Origin: Nitrincola lacisaponensis
Lineage (GTDB): Bacteria; Pseudomonadota; Gammaproteobacteria; Pseudomonadales; Balneatricaceae
Assembly (NCBI RefSeq): GCF_000691225.1
Contig: NZ_JMSZ01000032.1
Span: 496,001-560,000 of the forward strand
Reading direction: 5' to 3'
Length of the DNA stretch: 64,000 nucleotides
A model generated the notes under the pieces. The model ran no database searches. It worked only from the letters and a program-made list of their open reading frames with translations, and was not told the DNA's origin. Positions 32,201-37,839 of the stretch are shown here, piece after piece (positions within the stretch are counted from its first letter, which is position 1; every line of letters starts with the position of its first letter). A program made the translations under genes and the position numbers.

Positions 32201-35200
32201 TGGTGATGTGACGTTTGTAGGTGGTTTTGGCGGTGATACTCTCAATATCAATTCCAACCGTACCGCATTCCGTATTCTGGCAGGTGATAATGCCCGCCTG
32301 GTATTTTCGCCGGTACAGGATATTCGTCAGCAGGCGGCCAGCCTGACACGTATCATTACACTGGACCAGGTTGCGGCGACCGGTGGTAATGATGTCATGA
32401 ATATTGGCATTCCGGGTGCCAATACCGGTGATATGGGTGAAGTCATTGCGTTGGGTGGCGTGGGATCGGATGCGATTCGTATATCGGGTGAGCGTGCCCG
32501 GGTCACGTTGATTGGTGATAACGGCGAGGTCCAGCGTATAGCCGGGCACAATGGTCATCGACAGCTGGTGACCAGTCTTGATCCGACTCTCGGCGCTGGT
32601 GGTACGCTGCATACTGTCGCAGGAGATTACGTCATTATCGGTGGTTCCGGCGGTGATAATATTCGTGCAGGCAAAGGCACCGGTGTGGTGTTTGGCGACC
32701 ATGGCCGTATCAATTATTCAGCAGATGGCTATCTGAGTTCATTGACCAGCTTGTCAATTGCCCAGGGCGGGAATGACACCATTGAACTGGGTGTGGGCAG
32801 TGGAATTGACGGTGACAAGTATGTCATCGGTGGTGTCGGATCTGACAATATTACCCTGAGTTCTAACCGGGGCTCTGCAGCTCAGCCTATCGAACGGGCG
32901 ATTGCCGGTGATAACGTCAGTATGGCGTTTGATGCCCTCGGACGACTCACCAGTTTCACGACGCTGGACAGTGAACTGGCTACGGGCGGTAATGACCGGA
33001 TTACGTTAAGTATGTCTGGTGACCGTGAAGGATATGCCATAACCGATTACAACGTAGTCGCAGGCGGGATGGGAGATGACGAGATCATCATTCAGGGCGC
33101 TACCCGCAGTGATGATGTTGTTTCGGGTGATAATCTGGATTATCGCCGCAGTATCGATCCGGCTGGCGAGCGCCAGCACCTGTTTGCCGGTGTTCTGGTA
33201 CCAACTGCAGGTGGAAATGACACGATCCGTGTGGGAGCGGGTGACAAAATCCTCTTTGGTGGCCAAGGCAACGATCGTATCACCGCGAATACAGAAGCAG
33301 GTGATCGCACCATTCTGTTCGGGGATGCCGGTAATGCGGTGTTTAACAGCAATGGTAATGGCGAACTGATTCAGTTGCTTTCTACTGCTGCGCAGCAGGG
33401 GGGGCAGGATAACCTGACAGTCACAGGTGGTGAGCTCTTCCTGTTTGCGGGCATGGGGCGTGATACGGTGATCGTCACCGGCAATGATGATGCGACGCGT
33501 GTCATCAGTGGTGCCAGTGCCCAGGTCAACTTTGATCAAGGGGTTGCCGTGCTGCTGCAAAGTGCTGGTCCTGACCAGGTTGAACCGGGCACTGCCGATA
33601 CACATTTCATCCTTCCGGATACGGGTATTAATTTTGTCATTGGTGGCCCTGGCTTCGATACCTTGACGGGTAGCCAGGGTAATGCACATAGATTGCTTCC
33701 GGGCAGCGGCTCGATCAACCTGCTGACACGTGTTGTAAGCGTCGTGGTGCTCGGTGATGAGGGTGAACTGGGTTTTTCTCTGGATGGAGAGTATGCCACG
33801 GGGCTGGCTGATGAGAACGGTATCTACCTGACACGCCCCGGGCGTGACTTTGTCCGCCCTGTGACAATCGTTGACCCGGATGATCCCGACCCGGTCGATC
33901 CCGAAGATCCGACTGAGTACACCTATTTTGGGGTTGGCAGTGTAACAGAAGATGTGGTGAACCAGGTTTCTGGCCGTATTGCCTATCCGGCCCTGGAAGG
34001 CGGTTTGGCGACCTTCGATACACAGCAGAACAGCCAGGCTGGTCTGTATGGCTATCTGACCGTACTTGAGAATGGTGCCTGGCGCTATCACCTCGCACAT
34101 GATGCCAGTGGCTTTAATGCTGAGCTGAATGTGCAGGTACAGGCGCTGACGGATGCAGATCAGCGTACAGAGTATTTCACTGTGACAACCATCGATGGCA
34201 GCACGACCACCATTATTATCACGGTGAATGGGCGCACGGATACTCCTGCTGATGTGATGGCTGAGATAGAGGAAGATGCACAGATACTGAGTCTTACAGG
34301 TCGTGTACTGGATCCGAATGACGCCGAACAACGCACAGTATTCCAGCCAGCTGAAACAAGTGGTGTTTACGGTGTCCTGCAACTGCATGCCGATGGTCAC
34401 TGGAAGTATCTGCTGGATAATGACAAGGCACAGTCGCTACGTGAAGGAGAGCAGGCTGTGGATCTGTTTCTGGTGCAGACACTGGATGGTGCTGTCAGCC
34501 AGATTGCGATCACCGTTGTGGGTGTCAATGATGTGGCATCTATCGAAGGAGATGTATCTGCTGAACTGATCGAAGATGCACTGGATGCCGAGCTTCAATT
34601 GCGTGCTGAAGGCCAATTGCGCGTCATCGATCCCGATGCTGGTGAGGATCGCTTTGATTTGCTGCGTATTGAAGCTGCTCCGGGTGCCATTGGCCATCTG
34701 CAGTTAAGTGCTGAGGGCGATTGGGTATACAGCGTACGTAATGGTGATATCCAGTTCCTTCACGAAGGTGAAATACGTGTTGAAGCCTTCCGGGTGTATT
34801 CACTGGATGGTACGGCATCAGAAGAGATCCATATTACGCTGATCGGTGTGAATAATCCTGCGCAGGTGTCCGGTCAGTTCAGCGGAGCTGTGGTTGAAAA
34901 ACAAACCCAGAGGGCTTCGGGCAGCTTGACTGTTGTGGATGCGGATCGGGATCAGTCAGCCTTCCAGGCTACCACGTTGAACAGCGTGTACGGCCAGCTG
35001 CAGATGACAGCTCAGGGGCAATGGCAGTACCAGCTGCAGGCGGACAGTCAGGCATTACGTGATTTGAATCGAGATCAGGTGGTCTATGATCGTTTCACTC
35101 TGCATACCCTTGATGGAACCGCTTTCACAGTCGAAGTACGCATCACTGGTGAAACAGGTGTCCGCGAGGCAGGCCAGGCAGCTGATGCACTAAACACTGG

Positions 35201-35717
35201 AGGAATGATCGACTGGGCAGCAACTGCATCAACCACTTCTATACAGACACACTACAGTTCAGGGCTGACTACAGACACCGACGTATCTGATGATGACACA
35301 ACCCCGGTGGTTGCTGTCAGTCTGCAAACCCTGGGACAGCAGCGCTTTGTACAGTCTCAGACGGTTAACCCATCGATAATCGGGGTGCAGCTGCGTACTG
35401 ACCTGATGAAGGGATTGATGGAGCAGGGGCAGCAGATGGAAACACAGCCACCGTCTCAAACTGCGGGGCCAGATGAATCCAATGTCCCAGAGGAAGGCAT
35501 CACCAATGAGGCAGAGGTCAGTGACCTGTTGCTATCAGATGAGTCTTCTGACAGTGATGCTGAGGTAACAAATGACATGGATGACGTATTGATTATGGAG
35601 GATGAAACCGAAACAGAGATCGATGATGCCGCCAGTCTGCAGGAACTTCAGGCCGTGGCTCAGAGTGCCGCGTTAACAGCCCGTCCTGGACGTATTTTCT
35701 GGGGCTGGAACGGATGA
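17244..35717 (+). CDS. giant LEPR-XLL/DUF4347 surface or secreted protein with RTX-like and VCBS-like repeats
   Basis: A 6157-residue acidic protein with no Sec signal peptide. Order: a basic leader (1-40); a LEPR-XLL-type motif, ELLEQRFMLSGD (about 48-59); DUF4347 (about 101-268) with conserved ISHG (His164) and FYGCSVAEG (Cys207); a long series of mixed modules (about 270-4000) with recurring helix motifs such as DNTSVDDLRADI and LSGQ(N/D); EF-hand/dockerin-like loops DYNGDGIITPDD (about 2785) and DPDQDGKVRGSE (about 3876); degenerate glycine/aspartate haemolysin-type repeats (about 4079-5475); an Asp/Pro linker (about 5543); four VCBS-like units (about 5560-5970); and an acidic tail ending GRIFWGWNG. 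It is probably a calcium-binding adhesin or matrix protein. The TpsB gene overlaps its stop by 4 nt. The function of LEPR-XLL and DUF4347 is not established; a targeting role is my inference. Confidence 0.85.
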   Translation: MGSAARYLHHAAGKSWKHRALQQWHSLIKRSLDTQRVNTQRMPATEVELLEQRFMLSGDLLVIPPTSQDPQDSVINLQHQAEADLLADYSLGGLQQESLIHELIFIDTAVEQPESLIEQALGQRGDEQSHVEVVYLDAGADGVQQITQWLTQYSNLKAIHIISHGEAASVQLGNTTLDNTSLDAYAEALSGWQSALAEGADLLFYGCSVAEGETGRAFVERIAALTGADVAASDDMTGAESLGGNWVFEYTTGVIETQALFSAGHTVYDALLADLTFTDETKTVLLQALENLDALGNRALTDALIHADIAGLTSTRILDLLSLSGADFDLHDKANAYFGEGSSHTLSGLISYLNSNSSLLLIDGVQGALTVDASNPAMPIYGLRLTADLQRDSSHTVSLTPAGYTLDAINAEAVTRLQMVLEAGIRMNTDPGVAPEGFIRAEQLHLGTQMTGEGGFSLNLGASFTLQDPNNLDNTRQITNSEYVDSLIQRHVTADAQGRFALSGVSQEAAFGAQAYLALQGVLAEDALSFNFYRDASLSDAAIQTQLQSLLADWAEVATQLDQLEALSLQLPLVDQSLLSLMITEDGRTLGDIVQLGYYQPGGEFTTVLQQYFAQAGATYSGLIQEIEGYLYGRGAYSSLQALISSDFSDSLFTVTGGLNTDGTELALGLDFALSREFLAQLSFGDALANLGFAWGDGQGIALNALMDLTFDHRITTSSAMFALNKLELQVKAPDGTFHAPALLGALPVVATGELEFDSGRVTVTVDGSSVTADTSTTEVTAGLTMTLSGDLFGVSLETLAGGVPGVTISFNNGLATDWAAIASYTPDTSITNFTALSALSSLEPQQLMDMLSDVVLYLESLRDSGEFDGLLPFTNVNLGQTLDFSEGLAALFNEGLQAARQEILASQAVSPRLPENLSFDLQLQLPGQSALSVVTITVLASETSQFTHINQLASLIDQKISQAANSLLGWQVMEQGVPVTALLPVAVVTELVKGGIFQSGRYTNAQQQLRLHTSGGDFRVRLGEGSWSADISSFSSAIELQRVLENLPEVGKGNVQVTGEARNWQITFTGALSGQDVVPLEIEFSANAKAGGLLEVSARDLDRVDGLTYGRLVISQTQTGTFERLQIAPSMGVQFAEEQAAALDVDEDTPVQPAVYQMQLIHVAGGQFKISFAYDGQAFETASISLEGPGTWSDRIALALNKAINDAYRELDTEHQDQVYLTVELAQQGTTNDGIQSFFIAANILDVSAGKALGNFSADISELRSQPGVQVFVSNLQEGRVGTTPEGKLDEIQRLTFANVAGGSLQLLLNLAGQPLESDVLDLTASGSLKTASQLASDLADTLYQMLVKVYEDLSPDAVEVSVVAGQGYTFDVRFGGQLSGQNIDTLAINKTRILSASDFTTGYADLTLAGFQKTGDSMQTQSRPAFSDWYVLMDRFQQATHRLLNNTLTTDFAEFTINPRFDLATQTLWMDLFIGSGIQIDAVQLLLDENAGGMTDFSSDAWMDLTHESFFTGSLGFDLSRPQAISLVAAGPVTGSATGSIENPALVDQTLSLGFNIDGAQFTLADIVAAQPANDGFASTAGSQVSVTSQTGYINSSVSAFIRVDGQVLSDSEINAEGRNPSLALKVNSNQDYVEAIAALEGSIEVVIQINGVERVLSVVPGVTADTLRNSINAAFNNVFGATLTTDRLVTILNAELAAISGTGPLAGYKNLAGALYFEQTAEGQLQLRTFAAVDLIVLTQPSTGMGFVGLDALGISIGMENAIRPAPDFDFTLPSDGKLTADAVFKLRLDNAESIDITVAAALTADNTSVDDLRADIQQVLNTTDISAHAYLGTLEGGLGYVHLGQLIRVNIISTEIDTGLEINFGNAEAEPDEQHFYYLELQVLGNTIARAQIEMADEGNIGNRELGLVARQAIKTAAVAMKLQDAKVAGQFSAQMQTNGSASGQQGLLKLIFGDLSITEGAYQGAFEYSLVDVLQGNAGILDFNAALDSVLVQGAQLGLTADTPVRDSASLLFTPFNQLGQTLRDVGLTIGFKSFTLNNQNYEAFDLEVVLRKAATQDNTSVADLAADLNAAIHAALDAHFNEAVNPFAGHVFVVADDSGRFDKLRFITFAHGEGATRAEQQKVQMTLRNRLLVDEFTADGLVWSDATQAAITLDAIQVSIPEGFKDQFGQLLAAPDVNGSLVLNLGNAADTLTHADTTADTTGELPDFGLYQGLAVQNWDGLLDDLTQLASLLGNLANMGELNLFGQKLPTLNKSLHELLALQQHFNQVYEALSQIEQASLQTLQALLESAFGLESQVIDFYLDTDRQALVMNIPFTLEFDSLEQFNLLLADARLIQMFSAADQALLKELLGPALSITDANRESLMRLFREVSFNLELGIDLAVEQGGEENSNLGRLFLFDARDEGGSQAGTFMQFRLFNDADQTLNFTSPVTLYDLQIAGGEVELDLQGGYALNNAAGRLYLGEYADLVVASLLPLPGNLPNTDGVNAVKAVKQQAFDLSLTGDIETRLPLSIVVSDRLADLTTQELPVFVNPMPVGTADIALRDLGKILNRMLGDSLSLNTQVLEAARPSLASSGSSDLDQDGVPGDTADESGLPGLDLTPGNPLTGGEGQTTQPSEGIQLPIFDAPEVQPGSDGFDLSIILPNLGGWQQTFLEVLQNAGLGEDFCDPDGVRMKSAPLLFLLSDPAFVVETLDTVLGAFQSVIDTLTSGLVGPIIGPEALKEMTQFVAGLREGFVSTLTNALNSVIFNYGSLDNALRMVLFDLLYHPDNPYLNFLRDYNGDGIITPDDIVLEYIAQDSDQYTFVNIPELTGLLEAEQLWAIRNLTEGGQRTGWVASGERLQQTDADGNPVFRDSTGEAFIRVPQLDEQGDPRQDEDGNLLFEYYAAVRVNVAAEGEPPVYEIQPRVGAEAVELDADKLKPCFLGIAGQVIVDLTYQDLFGGFWYRENMAGDPDFLTDDQAAAIEAYLASDTFLALFPGWDGELTTEVIEAVREEFINDSDLRELKFISYTTEQIRASEQLVFAQSSAVQFRMNLGQTIALPDLSVDFDIGVPGLNLAIDGGLGVSLDWDFFLGFGLDVNQGFYLVANMPGHAGIGQVTEFAENSQALYGKSWVATGFIDTGILRDAAGFPIDADGNRILNDDGLPLSSEEEADYADALVSMDPHISNLWSLDDDVEVAEIQFQIHAYLAPSPNETNFYEQRVVEEFFNLDTKQIEKRFVKNAGQYVYEVVYTDQPKLDSAGNTLYELAWEYETEVVDEREQIKYEALLSAAGQFVYRRQTSNGQYEYKQEATRLTDTGGWELLLKTDRFGDPIPIYKLDGNGERIAVMVDGEQALMTDRFGRYVPQYEALRAPASLQAELMFMNGTITDNYSGWIKDNEGRVWGDREAWQDDTFGTIWYDDQSNFDAWGVSDTLFDGKTGYEGSRTQFLARFEIDLTDNASLGFSSGDTWGLSDGLAGELDDFLDGTFGGSDGRLTYNVLTSNDLSDLFETNWEAYAQINLHMRLGVGFGDAIQPDLLPAIEGNFHLTWSAAKEDPDQPEWQQWMERFEALTSSDYYSLFADQPGVWMTDIALDMGTFFSNFLEPVINVISVVTDPFAPVIEQLTKPIPGISDLMRKNYSLVDMAVDFSKISGGNAKIDFIVSLISLFDTINSLKAVIDAGGSTVKLPVFDVLLLAGNSHSQFALDNVLNYIGGVVDFGSVAKAIPGETTISLDDGMNDFFAALEKPANALQFPIIDNPGDAVLGLLFGKPIDLVTYTPPDLEVAVGFRKSFPVYPPLFVGVGGEIKLQAFITLGFDTYGVIKFLDSKNVIDIMDGFYISDNIDSKGVDQPEVILSAELVAFAELNAFIARGGVEGGIRFEGTLDLCDPDQDGKVRGSEIYAILDKNPAGLVSIDMRASAFIRAYLELLALIKYVRVWEHTFMDITLFEWSLNFCDQDPVLASMDGTVLVLNTGSGFAGVDGYPKISFDASDRLRKSTEDGDEHYTLSLSGSNIEIVAVLPNGQEYTQTYRRATAVHGYSGVGTDVFDARELGDIPVYFVAGSGDNTFYASNAASGNVLIGGTDGVARLYGGSGNDMLIARGGQTIMEGQAGDDTYRFLGEWGQVTLNDTQGRNILDFSAQTRSVTFDDAALNAVQGRNLAQWQVSTQIDLVKGGQGNDWLNFSGNAQNLMVTLTGLNAGWVTNSTSGMGQVNLPANGTQQGAAETSGQGFTFTGFENVLGGKGSDVFRIQAGASVSGSLRGDTGSDNANARNTIDFSEFTQSVQVDQTGNSRFGGSNNISVRGFHNMFGGAGDDLLIGNGYNNLIVGNGGSDSLSATGGHNLLVADSFRTYRNGDNSAAAIQVSDYTSLQLAGLAGGHGNDGRMWLWKDKTLESISQGGGSQVLRGAAGNDILMGSLGSDRIFSGEGNNTIMADLGLIRVDFNYNLPLYMESFGAAGGGNDVIFLGGGNNLVIAGNGNDRITAADRADSLNIILGDNGRIGFKMDQRTFALNAEGLRMLDFVEAPVNEMGGTGGNNLIQMDSGSAIIFGGAGSDAIIMSASSSTAQNARFIAGDHARIETDANGGVVLFKTLDVENSTGGDDFIRIGDGADSALRHLGSNFILGGMGSDTILISAHYDQDGQLIRGQAQSEDIIIGDNGEIRWTVSGNGKPNLMQSVRTLEDDKGGDDILVTGNGGKVILGGFGADEITALDGTHIVFGDNAELLYDAVASNGVLRLAQSKNEVLGGNDIITLGEGFKLVSGGIGDDQILIDAEGTPEAFGVAWDAEGGFLAGVTGISAVVTGFAGALTVPAQEARGRTGRYIAGDNLRATFDLRGGLTNLVTTDQIAATGGADQITIGRQNTTAYLGLNVVFGGMGGDQILVQSGSMAENVIFGDNGQYNRQALSYQMLSLISTVPNSGGNDNIRVGSGDNILIGGFGNDTLRIDSDDQHALIADHYNRSILLGDSGEILFSGGALQRIESLAFNAGGSDTVTIGDGDVTFVGGFGGDTLNINSNRTAFRILAGDNARLVFSPVQDIRQQAASLTRIITLDQVAATGGNDVMNIGIPGANTGDMGEVIALGGVGSDAIRISGERARVTLIGDNGEVQRIAGHNGHRQLVTSLDPTLGAGGTLHTVAGDYVIIGGSGGDNIRAGKGTGVVFGDHGRINYSADGYLSSLTSLSIAQGGNDTIELGVGSGIDGDKYVIGGVGSDNITLSSNRGSAAQPIERAIAGDNVSMAFDALGRLTSFTTLDSELATGGNDRITLSMSGDREGYAITDYNVVAGGMGDDEIIIQGATRSDDVVSGDNLDYRRSIDPAGERQHLFAGVLVPTAGGNDTIRVGAGDKILFGGQGNDRITANTEAGDRTILFGDAGNAVFNSNGNGELIQLLSTAAQQGGQDNLTVTGGELFLFAGMGRDTVIVTGNDDATRVISGASAQVNFDQGVAVLLQSAGPDQVEPGTADTHFILPDTGINFVIGGPGFDTLTGSQGNAHRLLPGSGSINLLTRVVSVVVLGDEGELGFSLDGEYATGLADENGIYLTRPGRDFVRPVTIVDPDDPDPVDPEDPTEYTYFGVGSVTEDVVNQVSGRIAYPALEGGLATFDTQQNSQAGLYGYLTVLENGAWRYHLAHDASGFNAELNVQVQALTDADQRTEYFTVTTIDGSTTTIIITVNGRTDTPADVMAEIEEDAQILSLTGRVLDPNDAEQRTVFQPAETSGVYGVLQLHADGHWKYLLDNDKAQSLREGEQAVDLFLVQTLDGAVSQIAITVVGVNDVASIEGDVSAELIEDALDAELQLRAEGQLRVIDPDAGEDRFDLLRIEAAPGAIGHLQLSAEGDWVYSVRNGDIQFLHEGEIRVEAFRVYSLDGTASEEIHITLIGVNNPAQVSGQFSGAVVEKQTQRASGSLTVVDADRDQSAFQATTLNSVYGQLQMTAQGQWQYQLQADSQALRDLNRDQVVYDRFTLHTLDGTAFTVEVRITGETGVREAGQAADALNTGGMIDWAATASTTSIQTHYSSGLTTDTDVSDDDTTPVVAVSLQTLGQQRFVQSQTVNPSIIGVQLRTDLMKGLMEQGQQMETQPPSQTAGPDESNVPEEGITNEAEVSDLLLSDESSDSDAEVTNDMDDVLIMEDETETEIDDAASLQELQAVAQSAALTARPGRIFWGWNG
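30685..33760 (+). repeat. 15-unit GDNG-centred protein repeat array inside the giant gene
   Basis: About 15 units spaced 60-106 codons apart (mostly 60-82). Each is built around hhxGDNGxh (for example ILGDNGRI, IIGDNGEI, VFGDNAEL, IFGDNGQY, LIGDNGEV, VFGDHGRI, VLGDEGEL), followed by a beta-like stretch, then GGNDxIxxG and GGxGxDxI. They resemble widened haemolysin-type calcium-binding repeats but are much longer than the classical nonapeptide. Units are diverged at DNA level. Confidence 0.75.
33922..35153 (+). repeat. four VCBS/cadherin-like repeats near the C-terminus of the giant protein
   Basis: Four units of about 100 residues. Most open with a hydrophobic-Glu-Asp or Glu pattern (VTEDV, IEEDA, LIEDA, VVEKQ) and run through GxLxVxDxD, YGxLxhxxxGxWxYxL and FxxxxxDG. 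The first three close on ITVNGRTD, ITVVGVND and ITLIGVNN, the fourth on VRITGE. Such modules are stalk or display segments in large adhesins. Confidence 0.75.
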
Positions 35718-37825
35718 AATCAGACACTATGAACCGAGTATTATCCATGCAGGTCAGTAAAACATCGCAATATCATGCAACAGACTATCTCACTTATGCT
35801 ATTCGACTGGCGTTGATTGGTATGGTCTGTGTACCTGTGCATACGGCTGTACAAGCCAGTGATGCCAATTACCAGGTCACCAGTGTCTTCTATGATCCGG
35901 ATTCTGCTGTCAATCAGCTTCAGCCTAATCGCAGTGATATGCGTATACCTCAGCGTATGCAGGGACGTGTTGTTGTCAGGGCTCCTCGGCCAATTCAGGT
36001 GGATCCAGTATTGACTGCTCCGGTTGAAAACCTGGAACAGCGTCGTTTTTCGCTGGATGCGGTCCGCATGCTGGATGCTCAGCTGTTTGATGAGCAGGAG
36101 CTCATGGCTGTTATGACTCCCTGGACGGAACGTCAGCTTTCCTTTGCCGAGTTCCAGCTGGCAGCACTGACATTGCTGGAGCATTTACGCGAGCATGGCC
36201 ACCCTGAGGCGGTATTGCGTTTTTCCCAGATGCAGTTTCTTGAAAATCAGCAGGTAGCTGTTGCAATTGAAGGATTGGCGCCTACTGATTCCTATCAGGA
36301 CGGAGCGCCTCGTATTCAGGTTGCCGGGTTTGATGTGCGTGGTGTGACGCTTCTGGATGACGCTCAAGTACAGGCACACCTGGCTCCCTGGTCTGGACGG
36401 GCACTGAGCGTGGATGAGTTGAGTGAAGCGGCCGAAGCCGTAGCTCAGTTGTTGCGTGACCAGGGATATGCTCTGGCTCAGGCCTGGTTGCCACCCCAGG
36501 AAATTGCTGAGGGGCGGGTACAGATAGAGGTACTCGAAGGTGTTGTGGATGGATTATCTGGTCAGCAAGGGATCACAGTGGCGGATACTCAGCGGATCAA
36601 GTCTGAAGTCATCGCTGGGTATTTGGCTGAAGGCGTGGTTGCTGGTGAGCCTATAAATATCAATGCATTAGAGAGACAAGTTCGTCTGTTAAATGAAATG
36701 CCGGGTATTCGCAGTGTCCAGGCCGATTTGGCGCCTGGTTCTGTAGCGGGCACTACTCAGGTTATTGCCGAGGTAGAAGAACAGCCATTATTAACCACCG
36801 CGCTGACAGTCGATAACTATGGCAGCAAATTCTCTGGTGAAGAGCGACTGGGTATCAATCTGAACTTGAACAGTCCTATGGGCTATGGTGAACAATTTTT
36901 TGTCAACTATACCGGATCTGATGGTACCAACAGCTATAAACTTGGTGTACATGCACCGGTTGGTTATTCAGGGCTGCGTGTGGGTGCATCTTATGCTGCG
37001 CTGGATGTCGAACTTAAAGAAGGCAGTATTGCCCCGCTGAACCAGAGCAGTGACTCTGAATCTTTCTCGTTGTTTGCCAACTACCCTCTGGCACGCAGTG
37101 CTGCACAGACGATCGACCTGTTTGCCAGCCTGGATCATAAAACCTACAAGAACAATTATCCGGATTTTGGATTTTTTGATAATCAGCGTGATATCAGCAG
37201 TTTGACATTAGGTGCGAGTGGCAGCCAGATAGACCGCTATCAGGGCAGGACAGGTTGGGGAATATCACTGACTCAGGGAGATCTGTCATTAAAAGGCAGC
37301 GGGGATAGCAGTACTGAAGGCAGCTTTACCAAGGGTAATTTCAATATATCACGTTTGCAGGCATTACCAGCCGATCAATGGTTTGTGTATGCCAGCCTGA
37401 GCGGACAGCTGGCTAGCGGTAATCTGGACAGTGCGGAAAAATTCCAGCTTGGCGGACCGATGGGTGTACGCGCCTGGCCCGTGGGTGAGGCCATCGGTGA
37501 TCATGGCTGGTTAGCCAATCTGGAACTGCGTCGTAATCTGGGGAACCAGGGGGACGCCAATTTCGAAGCCTTTGGTTTTTATGACATCGGCGGCGTCACG
37601 CAATATGCCAATTCAGGCAGTGCTCCGGCCTATTCCGGGCCGAACACCTATGAATTGGGCGGTTATGGTGTGGGGCTGAGTATGACCTACAGCGACACTG
37701 GCAATGTCCGTCTGGTGTATGCCCAGAAAGATCGAAGCAATCCCAATCCCACCGCCAGTGGTACCGACAGTGATGGCACGGATCAGTCAGGGCGTATCTG
37801 GCTGATTGGTACCTTGTTATTCTGA
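35714..37825 (+). CDS. TpsB-type two-partner secretion transporter (ShlB/FhaC/HecB family)
   Basis: A 703-residue outer-membrane Omp85-superfamily transporter, longer than FhaC (about 580). After an N-terminal signal region (hydrophobic about 27-46), three POTRA-like modules can be recognised rather than two: about 105-185 (SLDAVRMLDAQLFDEQEL), about 195-272 (IQVAGFDVRGVTLLDDAQV, POTRA_2) and about 275-358. The 16-strand barrel follows, starting ALTVDNYGSKFSGEERLG. The conserved late motif LGGPMGVRAWPVGEAIGDHG corresponds to barrel-lumen motif 4. The ATG overlaps the giant gene's stop (ATGA) and the TpsA gene starts 14 nt downstream, so TpsA is the obvious substrate. Whether it also acts on the giant protein is unknown. 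Confidence 0.9.
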   Translation: MKSDTMNRVLSMQVSKTSQYHATDYLTYAIRLALIGMVCVPVHTAVQASDANYQVTSVFYDPDSAVNQLQPNRSDMRIPQRMQGRVVVRAPRPIQVDPVLTAPVENLEQRRFSLDAVRMLDAQLFDEQELMAVMTPWTERQLSFAEFQLAALTLLEHLREHGHPEAVLRFSQMQFLENQQVAVAIEGLAPTDSYQDGAPRIQVAGFDVRGVTLLDDAQVQAHLAPWSGRALSVDELSEAAEAVAQLLRDQGYALAQAWLPPQEIAEGRVQIEVLEGVVDGLSGQQGITVADTQRIKSEVIAGYLAEGVVAGEPININALERQVRLLNEMPGIRSVQADLAPGSVAGTTQVIAEVEEQPLLTTALTVDNYGSKFSGEERLGINLNLNSPMGYGEQFFVNYTGSDGTNSYKLGVHAPVGYSGLRVGASYAALDVELKEGSIAPLNQSSDSESFSLFANYPLARSAAQTIDLFASLDHKTYKNNYPDFGFFDNQRDISSLTLGASGSQIDRYQGRTGWGISLTQGDLSLKGSGDSSTEGSFTKGNFNISRLQALPADQWFVYASLSGQLASGNLDSAEKFQLGGPMGVRAWPVGEAIGDHGWLANLELRRNLGNQGDANFEAFGFYDIGGVTQYANSGSAPAYSGPNTYELGGYGVGLSMTYSDTGNVRLVYAQKDRSNPNPTASGTDSDGTDQSGRIWLIGTLLF

Positions 37826-37839
37826 TAGAGGCATAGACC

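Noticed and set aside
30685-33760. CRISPR-like or satellite DNA array
   Set aside because: The periodicity is in the protein (GDNG units at variable spacing); the DNA repeats are diverged and the frame is continuous.
33006-34400. 464-codon open frame on the minus strand inside the giant gene, and similar long antisense frames nearby
   Set aside because: It lies opposite strongly repetitive coding DNA, has no ribosome-binding site, and its translation is low-complexity (Ile/Thr/Arg-rich) without any domain; it mirrors the codon bias of the plus-strand gene.
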